A stretch of DNA of 64,000 nt from Hyposmocoma kahamanoa (GCF_003589595.1 NW_020653391.1:3418101-3482100), one strand, 5' to 3'. Counted from the stretch's first letter, positions 33,586 through 44,612 are shown. Notes: generated by a model not told the origin, from the sequence alone. A program made the numbers and translations.

Positions 33586-33740
33586 ATCTGCAATTCTCAC
33601 GTATACTACAAGGCAGTGCGCACTCCCCGTCTTTATCATGTCTGCGTGGCCGTGGCTGGAGGCTGCGCGCGCACTCCATGTGATAGCCCCGAGCGACGCC
33701 CGCGCCGTGCCCGCGCGCCAAACACGCGTGCCATTGTCGA
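33586..33740. promoter_or_regulatory. CpG-rich patch upstream of candidate gene
   Basis: GC- and CpG-rich sequence (for example GAGGCTGCGCGCGCACTCC and ACGCCCGCGCCGTGCCCGCG) in AT-rich surroundings. The three overlapping frames across it are Ala/Arg-rich by-products of composition. It lies about 700-850 bases before the 150-codon frame, so it could belong to a promoter or first exon. It could equally be an unrecognised transposon end, as GC-rich patches elsewhere in this window are. Confidence 0.35.
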
Positions 33741-34437
33741 AATTATTACCATTTTTTAATTGTGCCATTCTGAATCTATTTTTAAAAAAATATGCTAAGA
33801 GTTTAAATTATAAAAGTGACTTTCTGAATTTCGAACTGTTTTGTTTTAATTTACTTTGTGTGTTATTTATTAACTGTGTTCTTTTTCTAAATTTACGTTT
33901 TGGGAGAATACTTTTGTGAGTAACTACTATAGTTCTTATTTCGAAAATTAAAATAGTGACGTAGTGATGTTCCTTATATATTGTGATACGATTACAGAAA
34001 ATCTATACAAAACATTACGCGAAGTTAATCACATATTGGATGCAATTTTCTACACAATCACTAACGGCAAGTAAACAATAACATTATTTATTGATAAAAC
34101 AGGACAGACCTATACAAAAGAGAGGGAGGGATTGTAAAATCATCGATCCGAAGAAAATAGAATTCTCATACGAATTGTAATGACGGTACAATAATCGTGT
34201 AAAAGTTCACGATAGGTTGCCCAATGCGGTAACAATACGCATCGACCAAGTGTACTAGACCTTTTGAAAAAGTATTATCTTAAATCAAAATTTAAAAAGC
34301 AGGGGTCGAGTTTGACTGGTTGGATAAGGCGGTCATCAATGTGATAATGATCTACGATGATTTACGCCGCATTGGCCTAACAATGGTCCGCGATGGCCAA
34401 GAGTACAATGTGACCAATTAGGCCTGCTTTCGCCAAC
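33741..34437. other. Sequence upstream of candidate gene
   Basis: No repeat recognised. A TATA-like CCTATACAAAAGAG is at about 34109-34122. Just before the main start there is a short upstream frame ATGGTCCGCGATGGC... (34383-34421, 12 codons plus stop) ending before the main ATG. An in-frame stop at 34411-34413 shows the main frame cannot extend further left without splicing. Confidence 0.4.
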
Positions 34438-34890
34438 ATGACCAAGATGAACGGAATTCACCTGCCTGACATGGCGGAAAACGAAAATCTTGAACACATT
34501 TTCGTAGACAATTTTGCCGTTAAACGTAAAAAAACTGATATCTACATGGACAACACTAAGGACGTGAATGATGCTAACAATTTCACAAATAATAACAATT
34601 TAAAGTTAAAATCGATTCCAGTCGATACCTCAGAGATATTAAAAAGAAAAATTGCGAAAAATTTTACAGAAGAAAACTTTGTAACAGAAAGACCTAGAGA
34701 AGTGAACATCAGGATTGATAAAGACTCTAATAGTACCATTAGACTTGAATTGAGATATCCCGATGAAGCGTTAAATTCAAACGAAGAATCTAAGAATGGA
34801 GAAGAATTGAATATGAATGATAAAAATGAAGGACAGAGTGGAGAATATAGCGTCAATGGTGAAAATCAGGAGAATGGGGTGCGTAAATAA
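34438..34890 (+). CDS. Hypothetical hydrophilic protein or first coding exon
   Basis: The longest open frame in the window (150 codons) and the only one I take as likely host coding sequence. I do not recognise the protein. It starts MTKMNGIHLPDMAENENLEH, with CCAACATG as a good insect start context; a second ATG follows at 34447. Visible parts are a basic cluster KRKK at residues 29-32 (could be a nuclear signal), an Asn-rich stretch at 38-54, a mixed segment EVNIRIDKDSNSTIRLELRY at 88-107, and an acidic Asn/Glu/Gly-rich tail from 108. No signal peptide, membrane segment or catalytic motif is seen, and most of it is probably disordered. The frame closes with GTGCGT (34879) and GTAAAT (34883) at its last codons, both usable as splice donors, so the true protein may continue in a distant exon. 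The reverse-strand frame over it (34542-34856) is a by-product. Confidence 0.55.
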   Translation: MTKMNGIHLPDMAENENLEHIFVDNFAVKRKKTDIYMDNTKDVNDANNFTNNNNLKLKSIPVDTSEILKRKIAKNFTEENFVTERPREVNIRIDKDSNSTIRLELRYPDEALNSNEESKNGEELNMNDKNEGQSGEYSVNGENQENGVRK

Positions 34891-36177
34891 ACTCATTTAT
34901 TATTTTACTTATTTCTATACCCAAGAATTTATATCTCATTTAAATTATTTGTTGTTTTTGAATACATGATCATTGCTATTTATTCGTCAGCTTAAAACGA
35001 TAAGAAATTATTAAGAAAATCAAAGCATTAATTAATTTGTGTAAAAAACGTAACTACAAAAACCCGTCATTTTTGTTTTGATAAATTTTTATGAGAAAAC
35101 TTTTGCACATTTACACAGTGTTAACAAAAATATTAATATAGCTTTCATGATTTCTAGTTTTGATCACAATACACTTATTAGCCGATTCATTCGAAAATCG
35201 ATTATTTCCACCTTTTGGTTCTATTGTAAATCACGAAATCGCAGAAATCCATCGACGTCGAGCTTATCGAGAAATCGATTAACGGCGCTTCAAGTACAAT
35301 CGATTTTGTGAAATTTAAAAAAAATTGCGTCGAAAAATACACAATGGACATCCTTAACCGGTTTTGTATAAACAATTTCGAATAAGATTATTATCTTAAT
35401 TAAATAAGTTCTTTGGAGAAAATGCTTTTTACGGCTATGTAATATGAATTGTCACTTGCTTTTTATCTTTAAAGAGTCCGCGTATCGGAGAAGTTTCGCA
35501 AACTACATTTAGCGTGGCTCGACCTCGACGAGCTTCGAATTTCAAATTGCATTCGATTGTCGATTACATAACCTCAATAAAATTCAGCCATTACACTGGG
35601 ACAGTTCGTTTGTAACAGGCAATAAAAATTCAATTATCTTTTTTACTTCTATGCCTAGTGAATTTAACACTTTAGTGTGACAAAGTTGTTTGAATACTTG
35701 TAAAATGGATTAGGCCGAATGGTGAAGGAAGTTATATATGCCCAAAGCTAAGTACGTCTCGAACTTCATTCTGAAGGCATCACACTTGTAAAATTGAATG
35801 CACTCCAAAATCAGTAGGTATGATTGCAATGGACACGCCGATTTGTTGGCGACTGCGTAATAACGGCTACTATTAAAATACAAAGTCATCGAATGCATCC
35901 AAACTTTGCAGTCGCAATGCCTTACTATACTTGGCTCAATTTACTTTGCCTCGGAACGGAATGGAAGTGAACTTTGTAACCGTACAATAATGACCTTTAT
36001 GTCAACTGTATAATATACATTTTAGACACAAACCAAAAACCAGGACGCGGGTCTTTTGGAAAATTCTTCCATTGTCTTGGGAATTCCCGTAGCTACCATA
36101 TCGTATCTAATATTTACGATACACAATAGACATGAAGATCCTGGTGTTATGTACAATTTCGTTAAAAATACTCACTT
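34891..36177. other. Sequence downstream of candidate gene
   Basis: No repeat family recognised. TCGATT/AATCGA motifs are frequent at 35190-35310. If the 150-codon frame is a first exon, this is intron; if it is a complete gene, the 3' UTR lies at the start of this stretch. No good polyadenylation context could be singled out. Confidence 0.4.
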
Positions 36178-36402
36178 TAAACTGCCTCCGTGGCCCAACG
36201 GTTACCATGCCGGACTGCCACGCAGAGGTCCCAGCTTCGATTCCCGGGCCAAGAGAAATATTTGTATGGCCTACATTTATTTCTCTCGTGAGTTTAGGTG
36301 TAATTTGTGGTTGTATATGTTTGTGTCCATGGCACCCGCAACACAGGGTTCCCCTAGTGCGGGGCTATGTTGAATGTGTGCGTTAAAAAAAAAAAAAAAA
36401 AC
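36178..36402 (+). repeat. tRNA-derived SINE, family C, with poly(A)
   Basis: Head ACTGCCTCCGTGGCCCAACG with A box, B box GCTTCGATTCCCGG, body ATGGCCTACATTTATTTCTC, and end GAATGTGTGCGTT followed by about 18 A residues (36385-36402). The long pure A run instead of the usual ATT repeats suggests a young insertion. Frames of 105 and 84 codons across it are SINE-derived. Confidence 0.9.
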
Positions 36403-37040
36403 TTCTATTCCGTTCCGCAGTAATGTAAATTGAGCCGTAAACATTGCAGTTGCTGCTGTTGGATTGGTTGGTTGAAATATTGTTGGTACGCAGCTCAACT
36501 AACTACACCCTAATACCATAATAATACTTAATAAATACTATCAGTTTTACATATAACAAAATACTATCAAAGCAAAATTTTATTGCGATTTTTGAGCTGT
36601 ATTACAATCCACGTTGCACATGTATTGCAGTGGCACAGTATTTGAGTCGTAAGACAGTCGGTGGTATGCAGGCGGATCGGTCAAAGTGTACGATGTAGGA
36701 CACGGCATTGATTAAAATACAGCGTCGCGTCTTTTAGGGTTCCTTTTTATATAGATATGTCTTAATTCAGCGTTTTTTTTATTAGAAGTTTATAAAGTTG
36801 TTTTAATGTCATAATCAAATCGATACGTCCAATAAACACTACGCCAGCTTAATTTTTGGACATGTTCTGTTTTTATTTCGTTTTTTGTTTCTTCATTTTT
36901 TTCACTACATTCGTTTTTTTTAAATTTTTTGAATGTTGTTTTTAGTTTCTTTTTTTTTCACAAAATTCGGGAGGCTATTAATAAATAAATGTGGCTGTTT
37001 ACAAAAATAACAGAAAATGACCAAAAAATAAAGTTGAAGT
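36403..37040. other. Unannotated non-coding stretch
   Basis: T-rich tracts at 36770-36960. No supported feature. Confidence 0.45.
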
Positions 37041-37315
37041 ATTTATTGTTCATATCGAATTCGGGCTCTCACCTCTGAGTTGTTAGGAATTTATGTGCGA
37101 AATTTCATTTGAAATTTACCATGAGCTTTTCGATAGTAAACGTTAACATCGTCATGAAACCTGCGCGTCGAAAAAGGTTCACAACCCTCGGGAAACATGT
37201 GAAGTTCCCAACCCGCATTGTGTCAGCGGCTGACTATGGCCTTTACCTGGACCCGTACCCAGCTGTGAGACGTATAAAATAGGATTACATCGATAGTTGA
37301 TTATGATGATGATCC
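37041..37315 (+). repeat. Lepidoptera-type SINE, family E (body and tail)
   Basis: CACCTCTGAGTTGTTAGGAA, TTTATGTGCGAAATTTCATT, AAACCTGCGCGTCGAAAAAG, GTGAAGTTCCCAACCCGCAT and the final ATTATGATGATGATCC form the body and TGATG-type tail of a SINE common in Lepidoptera. The tRNA head is truncated. Related: 56916-57110 (plus) and 55356-55485 (minus). Confidence 0.75.
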
Positions 37316-37838
37316 TTTATGAACCTCATTAAGATATACAAAGCATCAAAATTCTTTGTAAAAAATTGTTTTTTAAATCATTAGCGTAGAGTTCAAAATT
37401 AAAGTTCATATATTACCTGTAAATATTGTACTGTAATTGCAAGTATTATGCTCGTGAAATCTGAATTGTTTGTGACGTAATGAAACAATATATTTATGAC
37501 GAAAAAACATAAAAATGAATTACGGGACCCTCCTTGTTGGTTTTTGACGCATGACCGCATTTTTGCTGCACCTGCATCGAGAACTTTGATTGTTCCCCTG
37601 CACGGAAGCGTTTGCATGCATGAAATAAAATTCTTTAAAAATGCACATGCATGCGTATATACGCATTTTTAAAGTATTTTACAATATAATAAAATTCAAT
37701 GAAAGTGGTTTAAAAAAACAATATTTAAGATATCATTTTTTTCTCGTGCCTCCTTCGTTTGGGTTTTCGGATTGTGGGAGTTTTTATATTTTCTTTAGCA
37801 GTAGAGTTCTCTGTCAGTGCAGAATTTTATCTTTGAAG
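37316..37838. other. Non-coding stretch
   Basis: No gene. At 37797 a phrase AGCAGTAGAGTTCTCTGTCA resembles the 5' end of family A, 40 bases before the true copy begins, so the 5' end may be partly duplicated. Confidence 0.45.
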
Positions 37839-38093
37839 CATTAGAGCTCCTTGTTGAAGAGTTCGTCCAGGGAAGTGCTGCCACCTTACCTATTTCTGTC
37901 GCCAAGCGGTAATGTGAGCATTATCGTGTTCCAGCTTTGAAAGGTCAGTGCTACATGGGACTTGTCAACTTATGTCTTAGATTGACAGGCGCGGTGGCAG
38001 TAACCCTCAAACGTTTGCGATTTAAAGCTCTGAGTGGCACTGCAACTTGGAGCACGACATATTGGTATTGTCACGGTATCATAAAAAAAGTAA
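37839..38093 (+). repeat. Repeat family A, plus copy
   Basis: GAGCTCCTTGTTGAAGAGTT, AAGCGGTAATGTGAGCATTA, ACATGGGACTTGTCAACTTA and GAGTGGCACTGCAACTTGGA, ending ATCATAAAAAAAGT. It has small deletions in the GGTGAAATTACAGG region and near the 3' end. The frame 37937-38170 is a by-product. Confidence 0.85.
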
Positions 38094-38725
38094 AATGGAT
38101 TGGGATTCTTTTTATTTTTTCTGCTGGGCACCTCGTAGGAGGATTAAATAAACAGAATAAAAGAAAATAGAAATCTATATAACGATTCATATGTGTGGTA
38201 AGTTTTTATTAATCGGCTTGAAATCTTAGAACTGGAATGATTATATGTGTTACTTCTTCTTTATTTTTATTAACATGGCAGGCAGTAACAGAATATCAGC
38301 GGCATTGTGAAATACTCCGCCATTGTGCTGAGCTACAGACCTTTTTATCTCACACCACTATTCTTGTTACCATTTTTACTTACTTATTAATGTGTTGAGA
38401 TAAATAAACTATTTTACTATTATTATTTAGTACGATTATTGACTATTTTAGAATGAGCCACTGATTGAAAAGCCACAGTTCACTTATTTACTCACAACAT
38501 ATTGTATACCAATTTTTATATTAATGCAATAAGTCGACATGAACCCCCGGCGTTCATTACACGAACCCCTTACGGGTTCAAGTACCACAGGCTAAGACAC
38601 CCTGTTCTACACATTTCCGTCTATGGTATTTCAGATTTCGAAGAACAGAATGTGTTTCACATTCGTATGAAATTTTGTTCTGAATTTGAGATTGTCTTTC
38701 AAATTAAACGGTTTCTTTTTACCCT
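38094..38725. other. Unannotated non-coding stretch
   Basis: No supported gene. The 91-codon frame at 38502 begins in unique sequence and runs into a SINE; no domain is seen. Confidence 0.45.
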
Positions 38726-38925
38726 CACGGCCTGCACTAGAGAAACCCTGTATCGAGGGTGCTATGAAGACACATAGACAACCACAAATTACAACCACAA
38801 ATTACAACCAAACTCACGAGAGAAATAAATGTATACATACAAATATTTCTTCCGGTCCGGGAATCGAACCTGAGGCCTCTGCATAGCAGTACAGCATGAT
38901 AACCGTTCGGCCACAGAGGCAGTTA
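38726..38925 (-). repeat. tRNA-derived SINE, family C
   Basis: The minus strand starts ACTGCCTCTGTGGCCGAACG with A box, and has B box GGTTCGATTCCCGG and body ATTTATTTCTCTCGTGAGTT. A 13-base piece (AATTACAACCACA) is tandemly duplicated within it at 38786-38811. Confidence 0.85.
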
Positions 38926-41301
38926 AAAACCAGGTTGGAAGTCAGGTTGCAATGACTGGAGCTATGTTCAATTACTCTGTTTTGGTCCGAGTTGCGCTAA
39001 GTCCGAGCGGAAAGCTACCAAAAGAATGTTATCAATCAAATAAAAAACACAATGGCGTGTCCATCGACCGGTTAAAATATATTATTGTTATTTTAACAGC
39101 GGTACTATTGGTTTATTGTGAGAATTGTGTGGTTTATTGTGAGTACGAACTGACTTTCTGTAGTTTTTAGACAGTATTGGATAAAAGTCCCTTCTATATA
39201 TTCTAACAATTATTGTTATAGTCTAAGTTGTTAATTGCTAATTGTGTTGGCATAATGCAGGTCGAAGTTTATAAACGTCCAGGTTTTCTCTTAACGTGAA
39301 AAAAATCACAAATTTCAATAATCAATCAGCAACCTTACACTGACTTGACAGTACAACTACACTTCTCCCATCACAATTAAGATTTAAATTAAAATTTATT
39401 TTTTCTATCACAAAAAAATCTCTGTTACTTACGGTAAGAGGTGGACAACGTCACACTTAGGTCGTGCGTGTAACCACTAGGTGTCGACTCTCTATCGAGT
39501 TGCAATCGTAGCACAGCTTCTATTGCGCAAACACACTAGGGTACACAGTAGAGGCGTGTAGGCGTGGGTGTGCCTTAACTGTGACACAGCTCACGTCTAA
39601 GAGAATTTGCCCATAAACTTTCTTTCATATTCAAAAGAGAGACAAAAATACTGCTTAAATGAACTTGGCTTGTATTTTTTTTATTATTTCATATCTTTTA
39701 TGGTACAGAGCGAGAATGCGTCAAACTTGACACATAGCCGCTTACGATAAGAACAGCCCAAAGTTTTCATGAGTTCTTGACTGTACAATTTAATACCGTA
39801 CGTTACACAGGGTGTCACACAGCTAAGCGACGCGGAGGGAAAGCACTTTAAATAAGTACTATAGATAAGATATTTTGCTTCATGGAGACATTATTTTATT
39901 TTTAAAGAAAGTAATATTGTTTTAAAAGATTTTTAAAAAGCTTGCCTCATCTGCTGAAATGTGAAAAAAAACCTATGTTTTTACCGATCGAAAGCGTCAA
40001 TTACAAAATATAATACTTTCATTCGTCTCACTGCAGCTTCAGAAGACAAGAAAGCTGGAATCCGCTTTCGCATTTTGCCGCTTTCCGCTTCCGCCTAAGA
40101 GTAAGGCTAGCCGTCCAAAAGCTAGGTTTTGCCAACCTCGTGAGTACGATGCCCTTAATGAAAATGTCTAGCCTTAATTCTTCTACCATTTCGTTTTCTA
40201 CAAATGCAAATGTAGTACACAATGTCTAATATTTACTTACTATTCATAAATACATTTATATGACACTGAACAAATAAAATTATTATGGCATAAACGCCAC
40301 ACAAATAATGAATAAAAAATTATAAATCAGTAAAGCGACTTTGACTTATATCATTTATTTATTTATGCATAGAATTGAAATACATTGAATGTAAAACAAG
40401 AGAGCCATACCATAACCTATCCAAAAACAATCTTATTTCAATGTAAGCATAAAGTAAGCTTATTGTAATATTACTCATTTTCGTACCATGACAAATCTAT
40501 CAACCAAGTAACATCAAGTAATGTATTATTGCCTAAAGTGAGTGAAAGAACGAATGGTTTCCCAATATTGTCTATTCCTTACTAAAATTAGGAAAAAATA
40601 ACGCTATATGAACTGTATAATGCCATCTCTTTCTTTTTTGATGTTCCGAGTTGTGTTATCGTAGTGTAATGTTAAAGTATTTAATATTATTTACATTCAA
40701 AGAATTTTAACTGCCAAAAAAAGAAAAGTATTTAATAATGAAATATATTAAAATTACGTTGTTTTCAATTATTATTCCGCATCTTCATGAAGAAAAATAA
40801 ATAAAACAAGCTGAGTCTTTATAGTCACGTTGTGAATTCGGAACCATAGTCTAGTGTCAACTGTCAGTTTCGCCAAGGAGCATATAGATGGCGCTGTCAT
40901 AATTTTACGAAATAAACATCGCGTATTTTTATTTTACGGGAAATTATTTCCTACGTGCTATTAAATAAAAAATAAACAAAATATTGAAGAGATATATGTA
41001 TATAAATAAATAAGACCAACTTAAGTTTGAATCATTACAAATCAATATTAAGATAATAAACCTGAAAATAATATTGTTTCCATTGCATCCGTGTAACTAA
41101 TTTACGATTGCTAAATTTGACATAAGAGCAATATTACTTTAATGTCAAAGTCGCGTCATAGTACGAGCTGAGTGATTGAATAGTCATAAAGCTGCCAATA
41201 AAACATCATAGTTTTAACATTACAAATAAGCTTACTTTAAGCGCGTTATGGTACGAAAAGTCAATGTAAGGTTAAAGTAATATTGTTGTAAGATAGATGA
41301 T
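38926..41301. other. Unannotated non-coding stretch
   Basis: About 2.4 kb with no repeat family recognised and no supported gene. 39430-39600 is GC-richer, and its minus strand ends in a donor-like CC|GTAAGTAAC, but no coding frame supports an exon. An inverted pair (AAAGTAAGCTTATTGTAAT at 40456-40474, ATTACAAATAAGCTTACTTT at 41220-41239) may mark the ends of an old element. Confidence 0.45.
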
Positions 41302-41374
41302 GATAGCTGTGGTAGGCCCCCACGTAATTAGCCAGGTGTACGACTTGTTCGTCCTGTTACTTGTTACCATAAGA
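41302..41374 (+). repeat. Repeat family A, 3'-end fragment
   Basis: CAGGTGTACGACTTGTTCGT, CCTGTTACTTG and TTACCATAAGAAAA correspond to the last 60 bases of family A. Confidence 0.55.
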
Positions 41375-41406
41375 AAAGGGAATATTGATCAAGTAGGGAT
41401 GGTAAG

Positions 41407-41815
41407 CTAAAGGTGAAAATATACAAGACCGTGATTAGACCTGTCGTACTGTATGGATCAGAATGTTGGGCGATGAAAAGGGAGGATGAACGAACTGTGC
41501 ATGCAACGGAACTGCACATGAGGGATGTGTGGAGTGATGAGAAAAGATAAATTAAGGTATGAGTACATCAGGAGAAGGTTGAAAATGGAGCCAGTGACGG
41601 AAAAGATGAGGAGTAATAGGTTAGCGTGGTAAGGAGATGTCACGCGGAGGGAAGAATGTCATGTGACGAGAAGAGTGTTAGGTGTGAATGTGGATGATGG
41701 ATGGATTGTGTGAAAGATGATATGGATAAGAAAGGTGCGAGTATGGAAATGGCGGCTGATAGGGGACAGTGAAAGAAAAATAAATGTCGTGCCCACCCCA
41801 CCTAGCGAAGAAGAA
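41407..41815 (+). pseudogene. RTE-like LINE reverse transcriptase C-terminus, decayed
   Basis: Plus frames give LKVKIYKTVIRPVVLYGSEC (41407 on), then [20 protein letters not shown], then after a stop and shift [20 protein letters not shown] and TRREECHVTRRVL, and later WMDCVKDDMDKKGASMEMAA. This is the highly conserved C-terminal segment of insect endonuclease/reverse-transcriptase polyproteins of the RTE type. The usual G-R-P-K-K-R block before WMDCVKDD is deleted, and at least four stops or shifts interrupt it. Non-functional, with the 5' part missing. Confidence 0.9.
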
Positions 41816-43289
41816 GAGATCAAGTAGGGATGGTATCAGGATGTTTGGATGTCGGATGGTAATGAGGGGCGGGCGTAATGAGCTGATGGAGCTCATGGGC
41901 ATACTCATCGAAGTATATTCTGTAGAAAATCGATGGGCAGGCAACTTTGCGCCGGTAGCTTAGAGCATATCGTTGCCAATAAATTTTCTGCGTTCAACCC
42001 AGTGAAGAAACTCTACTTCATTTTCTTTTAAAATAATACCAAGTGACGAGGTGAACAAATGAATGGAACTATGTCCATATTTCGCTGAGCCATTTCACAG
42101 CCGACTGCAATACTCCAAACAAGATCTTGCATGGCAGACAGACTTGCGCTTTGTACAAAGTTTAAAGCTAATTAACATTATTATCAATGTTTCAACAGTC
42201 ATCATTTCATGGTTCTAAAGTAACTGACCTAGCCTTTATATAACTCTGGCTATTCTATAAATCATTCTAAGCCCATTGATTTAGGCTGACTTTCAAGCGT
42301 CAACCGCAATTTTTATCTAACCAAAACTAAATCACATTGTCACATATGTTATATTCAAATTGATTCCGAAGACCGTTTGCCTGATCTCAATCAAGAGCGC
42401 TCATTACGCGAACTTAATTACTGCACTCGATATAACCACCCATACATCCTTAATGCATAGTTTCACAGTCTAGTTTGAAACACGCTTTTATTTTAGATCC
42501 GCAATTAAAGTTTGTTGAAAAACAAATTTAATTTTGTATCTTTTTATTTCTCACCTTCATCTTTAAAACCTTCAAAATTTATACTTTAAGGTTTATTTTC
42601 GTGTGTAAGTGAGTTTGCGAGGTGTATAAAAACGATTGAGTATTGAGTAATGTTGACAAGCAGTCTGATTTGGGAGCAACTTTCTATACGCGCATACGCA
42701 CCTATAAACAAGTATGACTTTACATGTGTGAATGTGATACGTAACTTCTCTGACGAAATTTTGTTTTGGACATACCACTGAGAGGTTAGACTTAACAATA
42801 ATACTATCAGTATTATAATTATTGCGTCAGTCTTTTATAGTTTTATATTTTCAGTTTCTATACTTTTGTATATTGAAAATGTTATTTTTTTGGATCTAAA
42901 TAGAAATAGCGTATACTTGTTTTTCTTTAAACAAAGGTTTCAGTATATTGACAAATTTAGAAAAAATACACTTCCGGACATATGATTCGAGCCATCGCGC
43001 ATTTTCAGTATTAAGCGCCCTAAGCTTTAACAATATTTGATTGATTAGAAACTATGCAATTTTGAAACTAGTATACTAAACGTTCTTTTCCATAAGACCT
43101 TGTTGGCAATTTGGATTTGCAATGCCGGGAGAACACTTTTTCTTCGATGATAACACCATTTTTGTATTCTAGTCCTTTGCGACAAAAATGCGAGGTGGCC
43201 CGAATTATGCGACCGGGGGTACATATAAAAAAACGAGCCCTGCTCGGCTCGGCCTGCGGCGCGTGGTCGGTTTCAGATTACGGGGTGTG
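41816..43289. other. Unannotated non-coding stretch
   Basis: No supported gene. A weak tRNA-like piece at 41952-42010 (GGTAGCTTAGAGCATATCG and GCGTTCAACCC) could be an old SINE head. A short GC patch is at 43235-43265. Confidence 0.45.
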
Positions 43290-43490
43290 CTTATGCTCTT
43301 CGGTGGCACAGTGATTAGTACTATGGGCGCTTGATGAAGAGGTTCCAGATTCGGTCCCTGATTTGAGCCAATTTATGAGAAAACATTTTTAAGTTGGTTC
43401 TGTTCAGGGTATTCTGGGTATTGCCCTTAGAATTATCGTTACTCTGGTACTCATAGTACAGGAAATGTCCTAGTTTGAGAACAGAAATTT
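43290..43490 (+). repeat. tRNA-derived SINE, family F
   Basis: Head CGGTGGCACAGTGATTAGTA (A-box region) with B-box-like AGGTTCCAGATTCGGTCCC, then GGTATTCTGGGTATTGCCCT and GTACAGGAAATGTCCTAGTT. The body is shared in reverse with 225-393. Confidence 0.7.
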
Positions 43491-43580
43491 GGAGTGATTG
43501 TCTGGCATTTTTTCCCTAAATACTTCTCTTTTTGGCTTAGCTTCCAAAAAAAAATAATCTAACAGAGAGACGGTCGAGAT

Positions 43581-43641
43581 ACAACAACGCTATAAGTATC
43601 TTATTTCCACTACTTCGGAAAGTATGCCTTGTATTTTGAAC
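43581..43641 (+). repeat. Left flanking direct repeat of satellite array
   Basis: Contains AAGTATCTTATTTCCACTAC and CGGAAAGTATGCCTTGTATT. Similar sequence recurs in the same orientation at 44919-44975, on the other side of the tandem array. Confidence 0.55.
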
Positions 43642-43786
43642 AATTGTGAAATCTTGTACTCGTAATAGAGTCTCCATATACTACCTACGTATGATAGCGA
43701 GCGGACGCTTCGGGCTTCGCCCTCCGCTAGACCTCGGCCTACGGCCTCCGCACTTATGACTTTTTAAAATATTAACTTAGCTCTTT

Positions 43787-44612
43787 AATGGCGGCCATAT
43801 GGACAAATGCCAAAAAGTAAATTTTGACTGCTTATTATTATTAAACACCCATAGAGAACCCCACATGCCGATTTTCAGTAGAATTAGAGCAAATTTTTAT
43901 CAACCGCCAAAAAAGTTTGTAAGGCAACCATATAAAAAAATTACTAAAAGTAAATTTTAACCGCAAATTATTATTAAACAACCATAGATATCCCCATATG
44001 CCGATTTTCAGCTGAATTAGAGCAAATTTCTATTTGCCGCCAAAAAGTTTGTATAGCAGCCATATTGAAAAATGTCGAAAAATAAATTTTGACTGCAAAT
44101 TATTATTGGACACCCATAAAGACCCCCGACATGCCGGGGATAATTCGACCGATTTTCAGTCGAATTAGGTCAAATTTTCGTCTGCTGCCAAAAAACACTT
44201 CCATGACAGGCATGTAGAAAAAATGGCGATAAACTAATACTGATCATAAATTATTATCAAGCACTCCTAGAGTTCCACATGCCAATTTTCAAAGGGATCA
44301 GAACTATTTTCTGTACTGCCAACAAACGCTTGTATGGCGGCCATATTAGCAAATGGGCAAAAAAAATTCGAGCACAAATTATTATCTGGCACTTCTAGGG
44401 GCCTCCACAGGCCAATTTTTAACCGAAACAGAGCGTGTCTCTTTCGGCAGATATTTTTAACGAAAAAAGCGCTCATGGCAGCCATATTAAAAAAATGGCG
44501 AAAAAAACTTTTGACCCCAAATTATGATTAAGGACTCTTAAAAACCAAAACATGCCAAACACTTTCAGTCACATCGAAGCAAGTTTTTCTTCGGCCGCCG
44601 TGTTGGATTCTC
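43787..44612 (+). repeat. Tandem array, six units of about 133 bp
   Basis: The landmark GCGGCCATAT and its variants recur at 43791, 43924, 44056, 44206, 44337 and 44478, and once more in truncated form near 44594. Most spacings are 131-133 bases. Each unit also holds AAATTATTATTAAACACCCA-like and ACATGCCGATTTTCAG-like blocks. The third interval is lengthened by about 15 bases (GGGATAATTCGACC). Units are about 65-80% alike by eye, so the array is old. Small frames inside are by-products. Confidence 0.85.

Noticed and set aside
33499..33919. Three overlapping frames of 63-93 codons on both strands
   Set aside because: They exist because the CpG-rich patch has few stops. The Ala/Arg-rich peptides differ by frame and show no motif.
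36056..36386. 105- and 84-codon plus frames
   Set aside because: Both lie mainly in a family C tRNA-SINE. The 'protein' includes the B box and SINE body in translation, and similar peptides appear at other SINE copies (6666-6950, 55513-55722).
39434..39600. Minus-strand exon ending at CC|GTAAGTAAC
   Set aside because: One donor-like site and somewhat higher GC are not enough. The only frame (starting ATGAAAGAAAG) closes after about 17 codons. GTAAGT is expected about 30 times by chance in both strands of a window this size.
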